Positions 46,221-58,260 of a stretch of 64,000 nt of DNA are shown here, in pieces. Positions within the stretch are counted from its first letter, which is position 1; each line of letters opens with the position of its first letter. The translations under genes and the position numbers were made by a program. Origin of the DNA: Cymbidium sinense (taxonomy: Eukaryota > Streptophyta > Magnoliopsida > Asparagales > Orchidaceae); assembly GCA_021442155.1 (NCBI GenBank), contig CM038215.1:210732982-210796981 (forward strand), in the 5' to 3' direction. The notes beneath the pieces were generated by a model that was not told where the DNA came from, made no database searches, and was given only the letters and a program-made list of their open reading frames with translations.

Positions 46221-48620
46221 CGACACCACATAGATCTTAGGAGATACTTATTGAAGTGATTGAGCATGAAATTAAGGTATGATCTACTACCTTAAAAAAT
46301 AGAGGCATCACTCTATAATGGACTCAATCACCTAATAAAGACTCCTAAGGTAGATGGGTCTTCGTATATACTAGAGATCTTTCCCCCACTTTACATGGAT
46401 AAAATAGAGTAGGGTTTATTTTAAGCCAGGTTGTTTAGTTTCCTATGGAGGCAAGCCCCTAGTTAAATACATCTTAGGAAATGGAAGCTTCCTAAGAATA
46501 ATATCAATTAAAGTAGTCAATAAATGTCTCTGAAGATTTCAAGGCTAGATTATCAAAAAATTGGTTACTTTTGAAATAAAATAGGAAGAGTTTATATAAA
46601 AAGACTTATTTATCGATTCCACAATAAGATAAGTAGGGAGCATCCAAGATATTACGAAGCCTAGTGGATGCTTCAGTCTGCCCTATGGTGAGGCCTTCCA
46701 TTTTTGAAAGAAAAGATTTTTTTTTATTATTTGAGTTAAAATTTTATTAGAAAGTTAGGACTCACATTCCAACAATAAAAGATTATGGAAATGTCTAAGA
46801 GGTGAGAACTTATACTTGTAGCAAGAAAGAAGCAAGCCATCTCAAAACTTAGATCTAGAGTGCTCTAACACAAAAAATAACCTAATTCTACTCAAGGGAA
46901 TGGGATATGATGGATCACTTCCACAAGAGAAAATGAACTGATCCCAACTCTTCTGGACTTACAACCTCCTAGAATGGTCGCTAGCTAACACTTCCTATGA
47001 TTTTAAAACCATGTGGGTCTGTCATATGTAAATGCAAGATAGCTGGTTGTTATTAATTAGAAAAGAATCTATAGTCCTAAACTCACTTCCCAAGAGGCTA
47101 GATCATGATTAGTATGAAAACATAACTTAGACTAATGCAAAATTTTTAAAATGTATGATGAAATTTATTTGTGGGCTAAACCAATGAAAAGAGGTATTCT
47201 CTACTATAAGGGACTACTCTCACAGGTCAAGCCTATCTTTTATCATGCAAGAGTGGAGATCCTTTATTTTTAAGAGTGAAATAATATGATATACATTATG
47301 TGATAACATACAACATTTAGCTTAGGGATTCCTAAATCTATTATTTATCTTAATTATGAATCTAGTCTTTAAGATGAGGTTATGAGTTAATTTGATTTTA
47401 GTTATGAATTATTAGTAGGGTAGAAAAATTAATTTTATCCTAGAGAGCCTACCACATCTAGGCCACACATCAAACATACACTCTTTAAGAAACCTATGAA
47501 AAATATGTCATTTTTATTGCACAATCTAAACATAATAATCAAACATTCAATTTCATAAAATAATAAAAGGCTAGTGCAGCTAGGTACCGCCAGACCCCCC
47601 AAAAAAAAAAGAAGTTTGGTAGCCAAGCTCTACCCTTATATTCCCTAGATCATAATTAAATCTTACAAATGAAATAAATGATATGGGGGTCTTAAATTAT
47701 TGTTCATCTTTCCTTTTTTTGATTGCTTGCTCCAAGCTTCACAGGGCCTCCCAAGTCTTTTCCTTTTAACCACTGCTCATCCTAAACTCCATAATGTTAA
47801 TCCTAATCTATTACAAGAAGTACATCTTTATGGAAAATAAAATATAACTACACTTATGAAATAGATATTAGCTAAACAAATATACAAAGTAAGCAAATAT
47901 ATTTCACATATTTAGACTTAGCACCCTGCACTTTGGTAACCAAGCCCACATGTCCTAATTGGACTTTTCTTAGGGACATAAGCAGAACCTACAAGCAAAA
48001 TCATTTTATGTTCATTTATTATTATAGTGGTCCCATAAGCACAATCCCATGCATAAAACATCTATTAGCTAATAACGACCTAATATCTAGTCTACACAGA
48101 AACAATCCTAATATCTAGGCTAAAATATTACATCATAAAATAAAATATATCACCATAATAATTACTAGCCTAACCAAGAAATATGATCAGTGGCTTAGTA
48201 TTTTGATGTGTGTGCTAAGGCTTAGTGTGGTATGTCTTAATTGGGCTTTAGAATGAGGATTTTATTAAGTTTAGGATTATTTAAATTACCCATTAAGGGT
48301 GGTTTCACTTTAAGTCTCTTAGCAACTTGATTGAGTTTTGGCTTATGCATTTTTTCACTTCTTACTTAAGATATAATAATTATGAAGAGAAGAAAGAGAC
48401 TTAACACTTTCATCCCTAACCTAAACTTATTTCCAAAATTAGATTATTATTTCTTTAACTTTCTTAATATATCATTTATAAATTTTATTTTAGCCTATGT
48501 TTAGATTAATCTTAATGAATCTTATTCAAACATTAAAGGCATCTTAAGACAAATGAAATTAAGTCATCATCACATGAATAATACTCCACTACTTCCTTTC
48601 ATTATCAATAACATCCACAT
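46221..48620 (-). mobile_element. LTR 3' part, reversed (fragment H)
   Basis: Reverse complement starts near the equivalent of 33500 and ends TCTATGTGGTGTCG at 46221. It includes a GGATTGTGCTTA stem-loop arm near 48046, the TATAAGGGTAGAGCTTGGCT block at 47622-47640 and all the blocks up to the LTR end. It runs head-to-head into the 5' end of copy 2 at 48639. It does not match the orientation expected of a 3' LTR for copy 1. No gene is seen. Confidence 0.75.
47618..47642 (-). promoter_or_regulatory. LTR core promoter candidate (fragment H)
   Basis: On the minus strand TATAAGGGTAGAGCTTGGCT (20 bases), with the family's GGTAG/CTACC hairpin. It lies 1.42 kb from the LTR end at 46221, in step with the other copies. 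Confidence 0.55.
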
Positions 48621-51600
48621 TCATTTCTTTTTTAGTTTGGTTGACCTCACTTTTGGAGTGAGGATCCTATTTTCCCATCTTAGATCTAGGAGTATTCTAG
48701 ACACTTAGAGCTCCCTAATCATAAGACACTTCTAGCGACTAAGTGAACACTTAATCTAAGCCTAGAGACTTAGAAGGATTAGTCATACGATTTAGATCAT
48801 ACCTTAGGGATTAAGATAACTTACTTACCCTATAGCCTAAACCCAATTTATGCCTACCTCCTTAGTCTAAATCAAACCTCAAATTCAATCCAATTTCAAA
48901 TCCACATAACTAAAATTCAATTAAATCTATAATCAAATCCAAACCCCAATTCCAATCGAATCTCAAATTAAATTAGCCTTTCTAAGCCCGATGATTTAAT
49001 CCTATAGACTTAGTCAAAACTATTTTCAATCCAAACCAAACTCAATTAAATTTCTCAAAACCAATTCAACCCTTCAATCAACATACCAACAATCAAATTC
49101 AATCCTCCAAACCAACTTCAAATCAAATTCATAACCCAAATCTTTCCTAAGACCATGACTTGATTATATGGGATTAGCCAAATTCCTTTCAATCCAATCA
49201 ACCTTAATTGTGTTCTCATAAGTCAATCAATCCTCCAATCATCCCTCCAAATTAAATATGCAATCAAATTCAAATAACCTTTTTAACTCCAATGATTTAA
49301 TCTTATGGACTTAGCCAAATCTCCTAATCCAAACCAAGCTCAATTAATTTTATCAAAATCAATTCAATCAATTCAATCTTTCAATCCAAACCAAATCAAA
49401 TCTATAATCAATCAACCAAGCCAAAAATCAATCTAATCAAGCCTAACCTTACCCATTTGATTTTAAATATTCCAATGAGCCAAAATCTATTCAAATCCAA
49501 ATTAATTGCAAGAAGAGCTATAAATCAATTCCAAATCAATATTCAAACTCAATTGAACTCAAATCAAACCTCTATCAAGCAAATTAACCCATTTAGGCTC
49601 ACTTGACCCAAAGAGACCTAAAGGACCCATTTGAACCAATTTATAATCCAACCCAAATTGGATTGAATCAAACCATCCAAAACCTCCCACAATGATTGTT
49701 GATCATCCTTTATTGATCAATTGCAATCAATTGGGTTGAACCAAGTCAATTTGGTCTTTTAACCAAGTTAATCCACTTAACCTACATGAGCCAAATTAGC
49801 CAAATTTCATCTTAAGACAAATTAATTGAAACTAATGATTCACATCAACCTAAGATCAATCCGTGAACATGACTTGACCATCAATTGAGCCAAACTTAAT
49901 CCAAACCCAATTTGACATAAAAGACTAAATTGGGTCAAATCAAGATCTAACCCAAATTATTGCAACCAATGACTCAAGTTCATCCAAATTGATCATTGAA
50001 CATGATCAAAGCCTTGATTAAACCCAATTTGATAGATTATACCCAATGATCTATTTAGCCCAAATTGACCTAAAGGATCAAAATGTCCTAAATAAAAACT
50101 AAATCCAAATTGATTCAAAACAAAGCCTACTATCATCTTCAATTGATCAATTGAACATGAACAAATTCCTAACCTAAGCAAATTTGGCTAATTTGGTCAA
50201 ATTGGTCAACTTGACTCATTTGAACTCAAATGGGTCAAATTAAAATCTAAGCCAAATTGAACCAAACCAATTGCACCATAACATTCCAAATACTCATTTG
50301 AACTTGACCCAAGCCTTGGTTTGACCTAATTTGACCAATTGGTCAACTTGACCCAACCTAGCCCAATTTGACCTACATGGGACAAATTGAGCCAAACCAA
50401 CTCAAACCAAGCCCAAACCCAATGAAATTTGGCATGACCCATCCTTGAATCATCTTGGGTCAGCCCAAAACAAACCCAATCCAACCCATTACTTAATGGA
50501 TAAAAGCCTCCATATAAGAAAAAAAACTTAAATTAGGTGGTCAACTACCCTCTTTTGCATTTGGCAGCCACCTAAAGCTTAGAATAGAACCCTACCTAGG
50601 TGGCTAACCTAACCCATAGTGGCTAGGTTAGCCATTGGCCAAGGAGAGGTGAGTTAACCCACCTCCCCTCATTGGCCAAGCCCAAGTGGGATAATGATAA
50701 GTCAAGCCACCAACCTCAAGACCTCCTCCAACCAAGTCGAGCCACGCAAGCTTTGTCATGTCCCCTCCAGCCACCTACATTGGTCAAATAGCTGAAAATG
50801 ATCAGATGGATCCTGACTATCCAATCCAAGGGAGGAGCGGGTATACCCCTCCCTCCATTCAAACTAATTCAAAGAATTGAACCCTCATGATCCCTAGAAG
50901 CCAGAGACGAGTTCCCAGAGAGCATTCCCGAGCTCCCTATGTATTTCGGTCATCAAAAAACACCAACCCGAGCTTAACAGAGCACTCCTTCCATCCAACC
51001 TTCTCAAAACTCAACTCTACTTCAATTAACTCTTCCCGCACGTTCACCAAGCTTTGGCGATGTGAAACAAATCATTTTTTGAGCTCGATCACCTCAAGTA
51101 CCTCATAGGCTAACTTCAATGAGGATTGCGATGACATTTGGTCCACAAAGCAACTGGAAAGGTGGAATCACACAATCTTCTCAACAGAGCTTCACCTTAT
51201 CAAGGAAAAGTTAACCCGATCAGTTCATTGCCATCTTGAGCTCCGGTGAGGTATTATTCCACTAAATTGGGATTTCTCAATTTTGTCTAGGCCTTTTTTA
51301 AGTTAATTTTGATTTTACGCTAATCCAATCATTAAATATTTTAGGATCTCCTTATTGAAGGTGTGGGATCAATCTCGAGCAAATCCGAGCTTTGATGAGC
51401 TCGAATTGTATAGTGGAAGGAGGACAGTGTCCATCTTTCATCATGTGGGAGACTATAGTTCACCCATTGTCCATTCTGCATGATTGTAATGGGCGATCAT
51501 GATTAATAAGCAAATTAATCTCAATTTAATCCCTTAAGAATCATGGGTTTAATCTCCACCATTTGATCTTAGATCGAAGATCGGACGGCGGGGATGAAAT

Positions 51601-51950
51601 CGTGTCATCTGCCACCATGTAGGCACTAACTTGGATGCGTTTAAGTAACCAATCCCATGGCACCACGTGGAAAGCGCATCACATCAATGATCCAAATGGT
51701 GCCAACAGGATTAAGCTTAATTAGGCTTAATTAATTTATTTTAATGGCTGAAACTTTAGGAAATCATAATAATTATAGAAAAATTAAAAATTTAAATAAA
51801 TACTCATTTTAAAGATAATTCTGAGGAGAATTAACTAAAATTAATCCCAACTAAATTTTAAAAGTAATTAATGTTTAATTATAAACTTAACTAGCTTAAT
51901 TATTTCTTAATAACTTGGGTAATTATCTCCAAACTTGGCAAGATGATTTT

Positions 51951-51973
51951 CATGGGATGACCTCTGTCTCATG
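51951..51973 (+). other. Conserved LTR hairpin (CATGGGA/TCTCATG)
   Basis: Seven-base arms with one G-T pair around GACCTCTG. Homologous to 7865-7891 and 31805-31827. Confidence 0.5.
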
Positions 51974-53084
51974 AATTTCTTGGAATTTATTACTTAGTAA
52001 TTAGATAAAATTAAAGATTCAAGTCTTAATTACCCTCTTTAATTAATTAGGTGATTAATTAACATTTAAAGAAAGAATTAATTAATTAAAGTTTACAAAT
52101 CACTGTTTAACAGTAAATGGATGAGAGAAAAAGATTATGACCTCTTTCCTAATCCCTTTCCTAAGTCCATCTCATTTCAAGAGAGCTAATTAAGGTAAAA
52201 ATTAATTAAGTGATTAATTGATTAATAAAGTGGCTAAATTAAATCAAATTGGAATTCAAATCATATCAAATATTTAATAATGAAATTAAGGGTTCTTCTT
52301 CATGTATTTAATAACATAAAGACCCTAAGGAAATTATGATTAGCCCATAAGTGTGGAAAAATCATAAGAGTACTTAATTAGATTCTTTAATCTAATTAAT
52401 CTTTAATTATGAGCCAATTGTATTAGGCCTTTATGAGCATTGTAATTTTATTTTCTCACATGTTCATTTCATTTGTGGCTTATAATTAAGTGATCAATTA
52501 AATTAAAGAAGCAAGAAAAGGGTAATTAAGTGATCTAATTGATATTTTAACTTAATTAATTCATAAAATTTATTTAATTATCTTGCCTTGAACTAATTAA
52601 GATTACCAACATGGAAATGGGGTGACAACAACAAATGATTCCTATCATCTTTAAATCAACTCAAATCCAAAACCAAATTAATAAGAAACTTTGGTTTTCC
52701 CTAAACACTTTTATTTAATATAATTATCAATAGGAATTCATTTAGTTGAATGAACCATGTGTTTATATTTATTTATTCTTTTCGGATCACTTCTAAATGT
52801 TGTATGTCATATGAATCCATGCATTCATTTTTTTCAAATTTAAGTGAATCAAATGAAGGTTATTTATGCAAGCTTGCATGTGTTGATTTAACTTAATTAT
52901 ATGCATGGCTATTATACTAATAAATTCAAATCTACTTTCTAAAGTTTATAAATTGATCATAACATGTGTGGTGATGATAGTTATGAATACACATAGGGGT
53001 TGCATGCACTTATAACTTAAATATATGAATGTGAAGCTCTCTTTCTTTATTCATATATTGAAATGCATGGGTTTGAATAATAAT

Positions 53085-53965
53085 GAGTATATAGTCTGGA
53101 CATCCTAGAAATGCGAGGCTTTAAGTAGCCCCAAGTAGGTCATTTGATTACCTCATTTCCCTAGTTAACAATGACATGAACTTATTTGATTTCATTTCTA
53201 TGTATGTTTGTATAAGAATTTGGATAGAGCTTTAATTCATATACATAAATATTTTAATCAAATAAAGTACAATTTTGCATGATTTTCTTTATCCTGGTTA
53301 TATATACATCCATATGTATTTAAGAAAGAAAGTATATAGTCTGGACATCCCGAGAATATGATGCTTTAAGTAGCCCCAAGGAGGTCATTTGATTACCTCA
53401 CTTCTCTAGTTAACAACAGCACCTATTTGCTCATATCTTTTATACATATATGTGCCTAATTAAAAAATGAGAATCCTCTTTTCTACTAAGAATGCATGCA
53501 TACCTAATTATTTAAGTCATTGAGCTAATTAGTCATGTGATTTGGAGCCTTTTTTTCCTATGTTCATGTGTATAAATCTACATGAGTTTGAATGCAAATG
53601 GGTATATAGTCTAGACAACTCAGGAACACGAGGCTTTAAGTAGCCCCAAGGAGGTCATTTGATTACCTCACTTCCCTGGTTAACAATGACACGTACTCAT
53701 GCAATTTCACTCCCATGTATTTTTGTATTAGAATTTGGATAAAACTTTAAGTCATAAGTACAAATAATTTGATGTGACAAAATTCAACCTCTCGTATGAT
53801 TTTCATCCTTATAATTGTATATGCATTTGTATGCATTTTAGATAACAAATATATAGTCTAGACATCCCAGGAATACGAGGCATTAATTAGCCCCAAGGAG
53901 GTCATTTGATTACCTCACTTCCCTGATTAACAAAGGCACATATTTGTTTACATCCTCATATATAA
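53085..53965 (+). repeat. Four tandem LTR modules of ~250 bp
   Basis: The core 'AGTCTGGACATCC', 'GAGGCTTTAAGTAGCCCCAA', 'GAGGTCATTTGATTACCTC' and 'GTTAACAATGACA' recurs near 53087, 53333, 53602 and 53849. Each core carries a GAGGT/ACCTC mini-hairpin. The cores are far more similar to one another than their ~150-bp AT-rich spacers. Copy 1 has only one module. Confidence 0.85.
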
Positions 53966-54659
53966 GTATGTATATTTGATTAGAGAATGAAATCTACTTT
54001 TCCATTAAGTTTTAATGCATCCATGATCATTTAACTATGCCAAAATATATTGCATGTATAGATATGCTAAGTGTTAAAGTCATGTGCATGTTCCATGTGA
54101 TGGAAATAAATGATTTGATATATGTCATGTGATAGTAATTCCACCATATTAATCTTAAGATGCCTTTCATATTGAATAGAATTATTTGAGGTTAACCTGA
54201 ACTTAGGATTAATAAGTAAATACTTAATAAGCAATCCACTAAAGAGAACTAAGTCATCAAAATATGCTTTAGAAAATGGCTTTAGGTAGGGATGGAGGAG
54301 GGTAATCCTCTTTCCTCTCTTTATAACACTTAGCTGCTTAGTGTAAATTAAATGAAATCAAGTAAAACATAAATTAAAATTCACAATTCAATTAAACAAC
54401 TTGAAATAAAACCAACTTTTATAATAAATTAAATCCTTTCACACTTAGAGAATCATAACTCTAATGCTTAGTTAAGACATATTACACAAAGCCTTAGCAC
54501 ACACATTAGAAATAAGTCACCACTTCTAACTCTAAGTTAGGATGGTGTATGTTATGATGTAAGTTTTATTTTGATGTAATATTTTAGACTGGATGTTAGA
54601 GTGTATACTTCGTAGACTAGATGTTAGGTCACTCTTAGCCTAATCATGTCTTATACAAT

Positions 54660-54735
54660 GGATTATTCTTAAGGGGTTACTTAAAAATAAATATAAATTC
54701 TCTTTACAAGTTGCTTAAACCCCTAAGCATGATCC
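54660..54735 (+). other. LTR stem-loop, copy 2
   Basis: GGATTATTCTTA at 54660-54671 pairs with TAAGCATGATCC at 54724-54735 (one G-T, one mismatch). Just inside, GGGGTT pairs with AACCCC, an extra 6 bp not seen in fragment B. Confidence 0.6.
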
Positions 54736-55002
54736 AAGTTAGGACAGGTGGGCTTGGTTACCTATGTGCAGGGTGTTATGTCCAAGTTACAAAGATAACT
54801 ACTTGGGATTGTAAGTATGCTTATATAATCTCTATTTTGCAGGTGTAGTTAGATTTACTTTTCTTATATAAATATAATTTTTTAATAAAAATTATGATAT
54901 GAAGAAATAAAAAGAGAATGAGGATATGAATGAAATGATGAAATGAAGGCCGATAGCATGTATTCAATTTTAAATTAAAATTATTCTTTCATATTCCAGG
55001 TT

Positions 55003-55028
55003 GTATAAGGGTAGAGCTTGGCTACCCA
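55003..55028 (+). promoter_or_regulatory. LTR core promoter candidate, copy 2
   Basis: GTATAAGGGTAGAGCTTGGC then TACCC. TATA box plus GGGTAG/CTACCC hairpin, 1.48 kb before the LTR end. Confidence 0.6.
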
Positions 55029-56520
55029 TCTTCTCTCTTTTCGGGATGTACGGTAGTACCCGGCTGCACCAGCCTCTTATTTTTTTATGGTAGTCTATAA
55101 AATTGATTGATGATTTGTTTAGATTACGCAATAGGATTGCTTCTTCTTTATAGTTTCTTAATGTTTGATGTTTTAATGTGTGGCCTAGATATGGTAGGCT
55201 CTTAGGATAAAATAATTTTTTTATCCAACTAACAACTCATAATTAAAGTTTTAAACAACTCAAAACCTCACTATAAAGCCTAGGCTCTAATCAAGATAAA
55301 TAAAAGGTTTAGCAACCCCTTAGTTGTATGTTTTATGTCTTACGTCATGCATATCATCTTGAGTCACTCTTGCAAAAAAAATGAGGGCCTTCATCCTTAC
55401 ACTATAGGGATTGCTTGACTTATGAGAGAAACCATTTATGATAGAGCTTCATCCTCTCTCTTTTGATTTAGCCAATAATTAACCTTCATCATGCATTTAA
55501 GCATAAAGAAATCCTAATCCTTTGTCCAAAATAATGAGTCAAAATGAAATAAAATTTGAAAAGATTTTGCATTTGTTGATTAAGACATATGCTCATACCA
55601 CTCATGCTCTAGTCTCTTAGAGAGTGTGTTTAGGACTTTAGTCTCTTTCCAATTAAATAACAAACCTAACTATCTTAAAAATTCATAAGATCAGACTACA
55701 TGGATTTAAAACATAGGAGGTGTTAACTGGCAGTCACTCCAAGCGATTGTAAGTCCAGAAGTTGGACAGTTTACCCTCTCTTATGGAAGTAAACTATTAT
55801 GTCCCCCTTTCGCTTAGATTTAGGTCATGCTTTAGCTTGTACTAAAGCTCCATAGATATAGGATCCTAGGTAGCTAATTTCTTCAGGATACAAGCATAAA
55901 TCCTCACCTCTTAGGTATTTTCACAATCTTATGTTGATGGATTATAAGCCGTAGAAACCTAATAAAAATCCAACTCAAATAAATAAATCTCTTCACTTTC
56001 AAATATATAAAGCCCACCCATATAATAGATTGAGATGCTCACTAGGCTTCCTAGTATCATAAGCATTTCGTACTTCTTTCCTTTGAATTCTAAAAATAAG
56101 TTTTCTCCCTGAACAATCCCACTTGATTCTTCTAAAATAGCCAATTCATTGATAGTCTAGCCTTGAAATTTTTTGAGACAATAATTGCTTACTTTAATTA
56201 TGAGTATTTTTAAAGAATCTCATTTCTTATGATGTAATTAACTATGGAGGCTTGCCTCCATAGGGAACTTAAGAACCTGGTTTAATGTAAATCTTACTTT
56301 ACTTGTCCATATAAATTAGGGAAAAAATCTCTGGTATATTTGAAGACCCATCATGCCTTAGGAGTCCTTATTAGGTGATTAGGTCTAAATAGGGTGATAT
56401 TTCTATCTTTCAAGATAGTACATCATACCTTAATGTCATACCTAATTACTTCAATAAGTATCCCCTACGATCTGTGTGGTGTCTCCCCCCACATCCAAAA
56501 ATAAACAACATAAATTTTTC

Positions 56521-56538
56521 TGGTGACTCCGCTGGGGA
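56521..56538 (+). other. Primer-binding-site-like sequence, copy 2
   Basis: TGGTGACTCCGCTGGGGA, 36 bp after the inferred LTR end. Better kept than in copy 1 at the GCTGGGGA half. The two together suggest an ancestral TGGCGACTCCGCTGGGGA. Confidence 0.6.
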
Positions 56539-56904
56539 TTGTTCCTCTCTCCATCTCTAGTAGAAATTATTGTCTCCAAGCTTTGATAGTGGGCATATAT
56601 TTTGTATAAGCCCAAGACTATCTTTCTTTCCATTTGCACTTTGCTCATTTCATTCTTAAGCAAAGGTAGCCAGCATCCTTTAGGTTTTAGGACCTCACTC
56701 TTGTGTTGGTCTTAGAACCACTATTAGGTCCCCAATAGGTAATAATAATTTAATTCAAGAAAGGAGATGACTAAATATAAATCAAATGGAATTTATAACC
56801 TCTTACCACTAGCTTGGTGAATCAAGGTTCATTTCATATTTAACAAAACTTCAACAAAATAAAAGTAAAATAAGTGAAATCTTTACAAAAAATTTTCAAA
56901 GAAA

Positions 56905-58135
56905 AATCATGTGAACTTTAATTAGCATAATAACATTTGTTAAGTGAAGATTCTCTTTTAAAACCAAAGTCAAGTAAAACAAAATAAAAATCTTTCAAAC
57001 CCATTTTTCAAATGAAATTAATTGAACCTCACTTAGCATTCTTAAAATTGCTAAGTGAATGTTGCCCTTTCTAAAATCAAAATTAAATTAAACAATAACC
57101 TCTATTTCAAATATAAACTAGCTTCATTTAACATACTTAAATTTGTTAAATAAGGGTCTCCTCTTTTCAAAATCAAAATCAAACATACCCAAAATATTTT
57201 CAAACAAAACCAACTCCATTTAACATATATGAATTTGTTAAATCAGAGTCTCGCTTTCAAAATTGAAACAAAATCCAACAACCAACATATAATTGGACTC
57301 CACTTAGCATACCCAAATTTGTTAAGTGAGGGTTTCCTTTTTCAAAACCAAACAAATCAAGATAAATAACATATAGTTGAAATCCATTTAACATACCCAA
57401 ATTTGTTAAATTAGAGTTTGATTTTCAAAACCAAATTAAGATCAAAATATTTAACACACATTTGAACTCAATTTAACATACCTAAATTTTCTAAATGAGA
57501 GTTCAATCCGTAAAATCAAAACAAAACTACACATCAATAAACAAACAATCAAACGCATAAGTGAGCCCCATTTAACATACCTAAATTTTTTAAATGAGAG
57601 TCTAATCTTCAAAACAAAGTCAAACTCTAACATCAACATCAAACATGTAATTGAACTCTATTTAACATGCCTAAATTTGTTAAATAAGAGTTCCCTTTAC
57701 AAAAATCAAATCAACAATAAATATCAAACACATACTTGAACCCCATTTAACATACTTAAATTTTTTCAATGAGAATTCTCCTATTCAAATCAAATCAAAA
57801 CACCAAACAAACAACAATTAAACTATTAAGATAGAAAGCTTTCAAAATTTCAAACATACGATTGAACCCTATTTAGCATACCAAATTTGCTAAATGAGAT
57901 TCCAAAATCAAACTCCAACAAAATAAAAATAACAAATACATCTCCAAAAGTCTCTACAAAATAATTAAACCCCATTCAACATACTTAAATTTGTTGGATG
58001 TGGGTCTCATAATCAAAATAAAATTCAAACCTACAAGGAAAAGTATCTCCTCCAAATTCTTAAATCTCTCTAATATAATGAACCCCATTTAGCATACCTA
58101 AATTTGTTAAGTGTGGGTTCAAGTTCAAAAACAAT
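56905..58135 (+). repeat. Leader hairpin array, copy 2 (~13 hairpins)
   Basis: Same design as 36450-37985. Examples: TCACTTAGCA (57029-57038) with TGCTAAGTGA (57049-57058), perfect; GAACTCAATTTAACA (57464-57478) with TTCTAAATGAGAGTTC (57489-57504); GAACCCCATTTAGCA (58080-58094) with TGTTAAGTGTGGGTTC (58105-58120). The loop is usually TACCTAAATT or TACTTAAATT. Unit spacing is about 75-110 bp. AGCA/TGCT and AACA/TGTT stems alternate among units. Confidence 0.85.
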
Positions 58136-58260
58136 CAAATCAAAGTCAATAATTCAAGTCAACAGTTCAAGGCAAGGGTCTAATTCAGTTCTCTTTTCCA
58201 ACAATGTAGAGATACCAGCCTAGTTCTTTCTTTCTTCCTTCTTACAGCCAGTTCATTACC

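Larger units (their letters stand above)
48639..56484 (+). repeat. 5' LTR of copy 2 (about 7.8 kb)
   Basis: Begins (T)GGTTGACCTCAC, one base off the TGTTGACC start of other copies, and ends TGTGGTGTCT near 56484. It is about 1 kb longer than copy 1's LTR, largely through a four-fold tandem module at 53085-53965. All other blocks (TTGACC cluster, CTCCATTC block near 50840, hairpin at 51951, stem-loop at 54660, TATA block at 55003) are in the same order. Confidence 0.65.

Noticed and set aside
46221..48620. 3' LTR of copy 1
   Set aside because: The orientation is opposite to copy 1 and only the 3' part is present.
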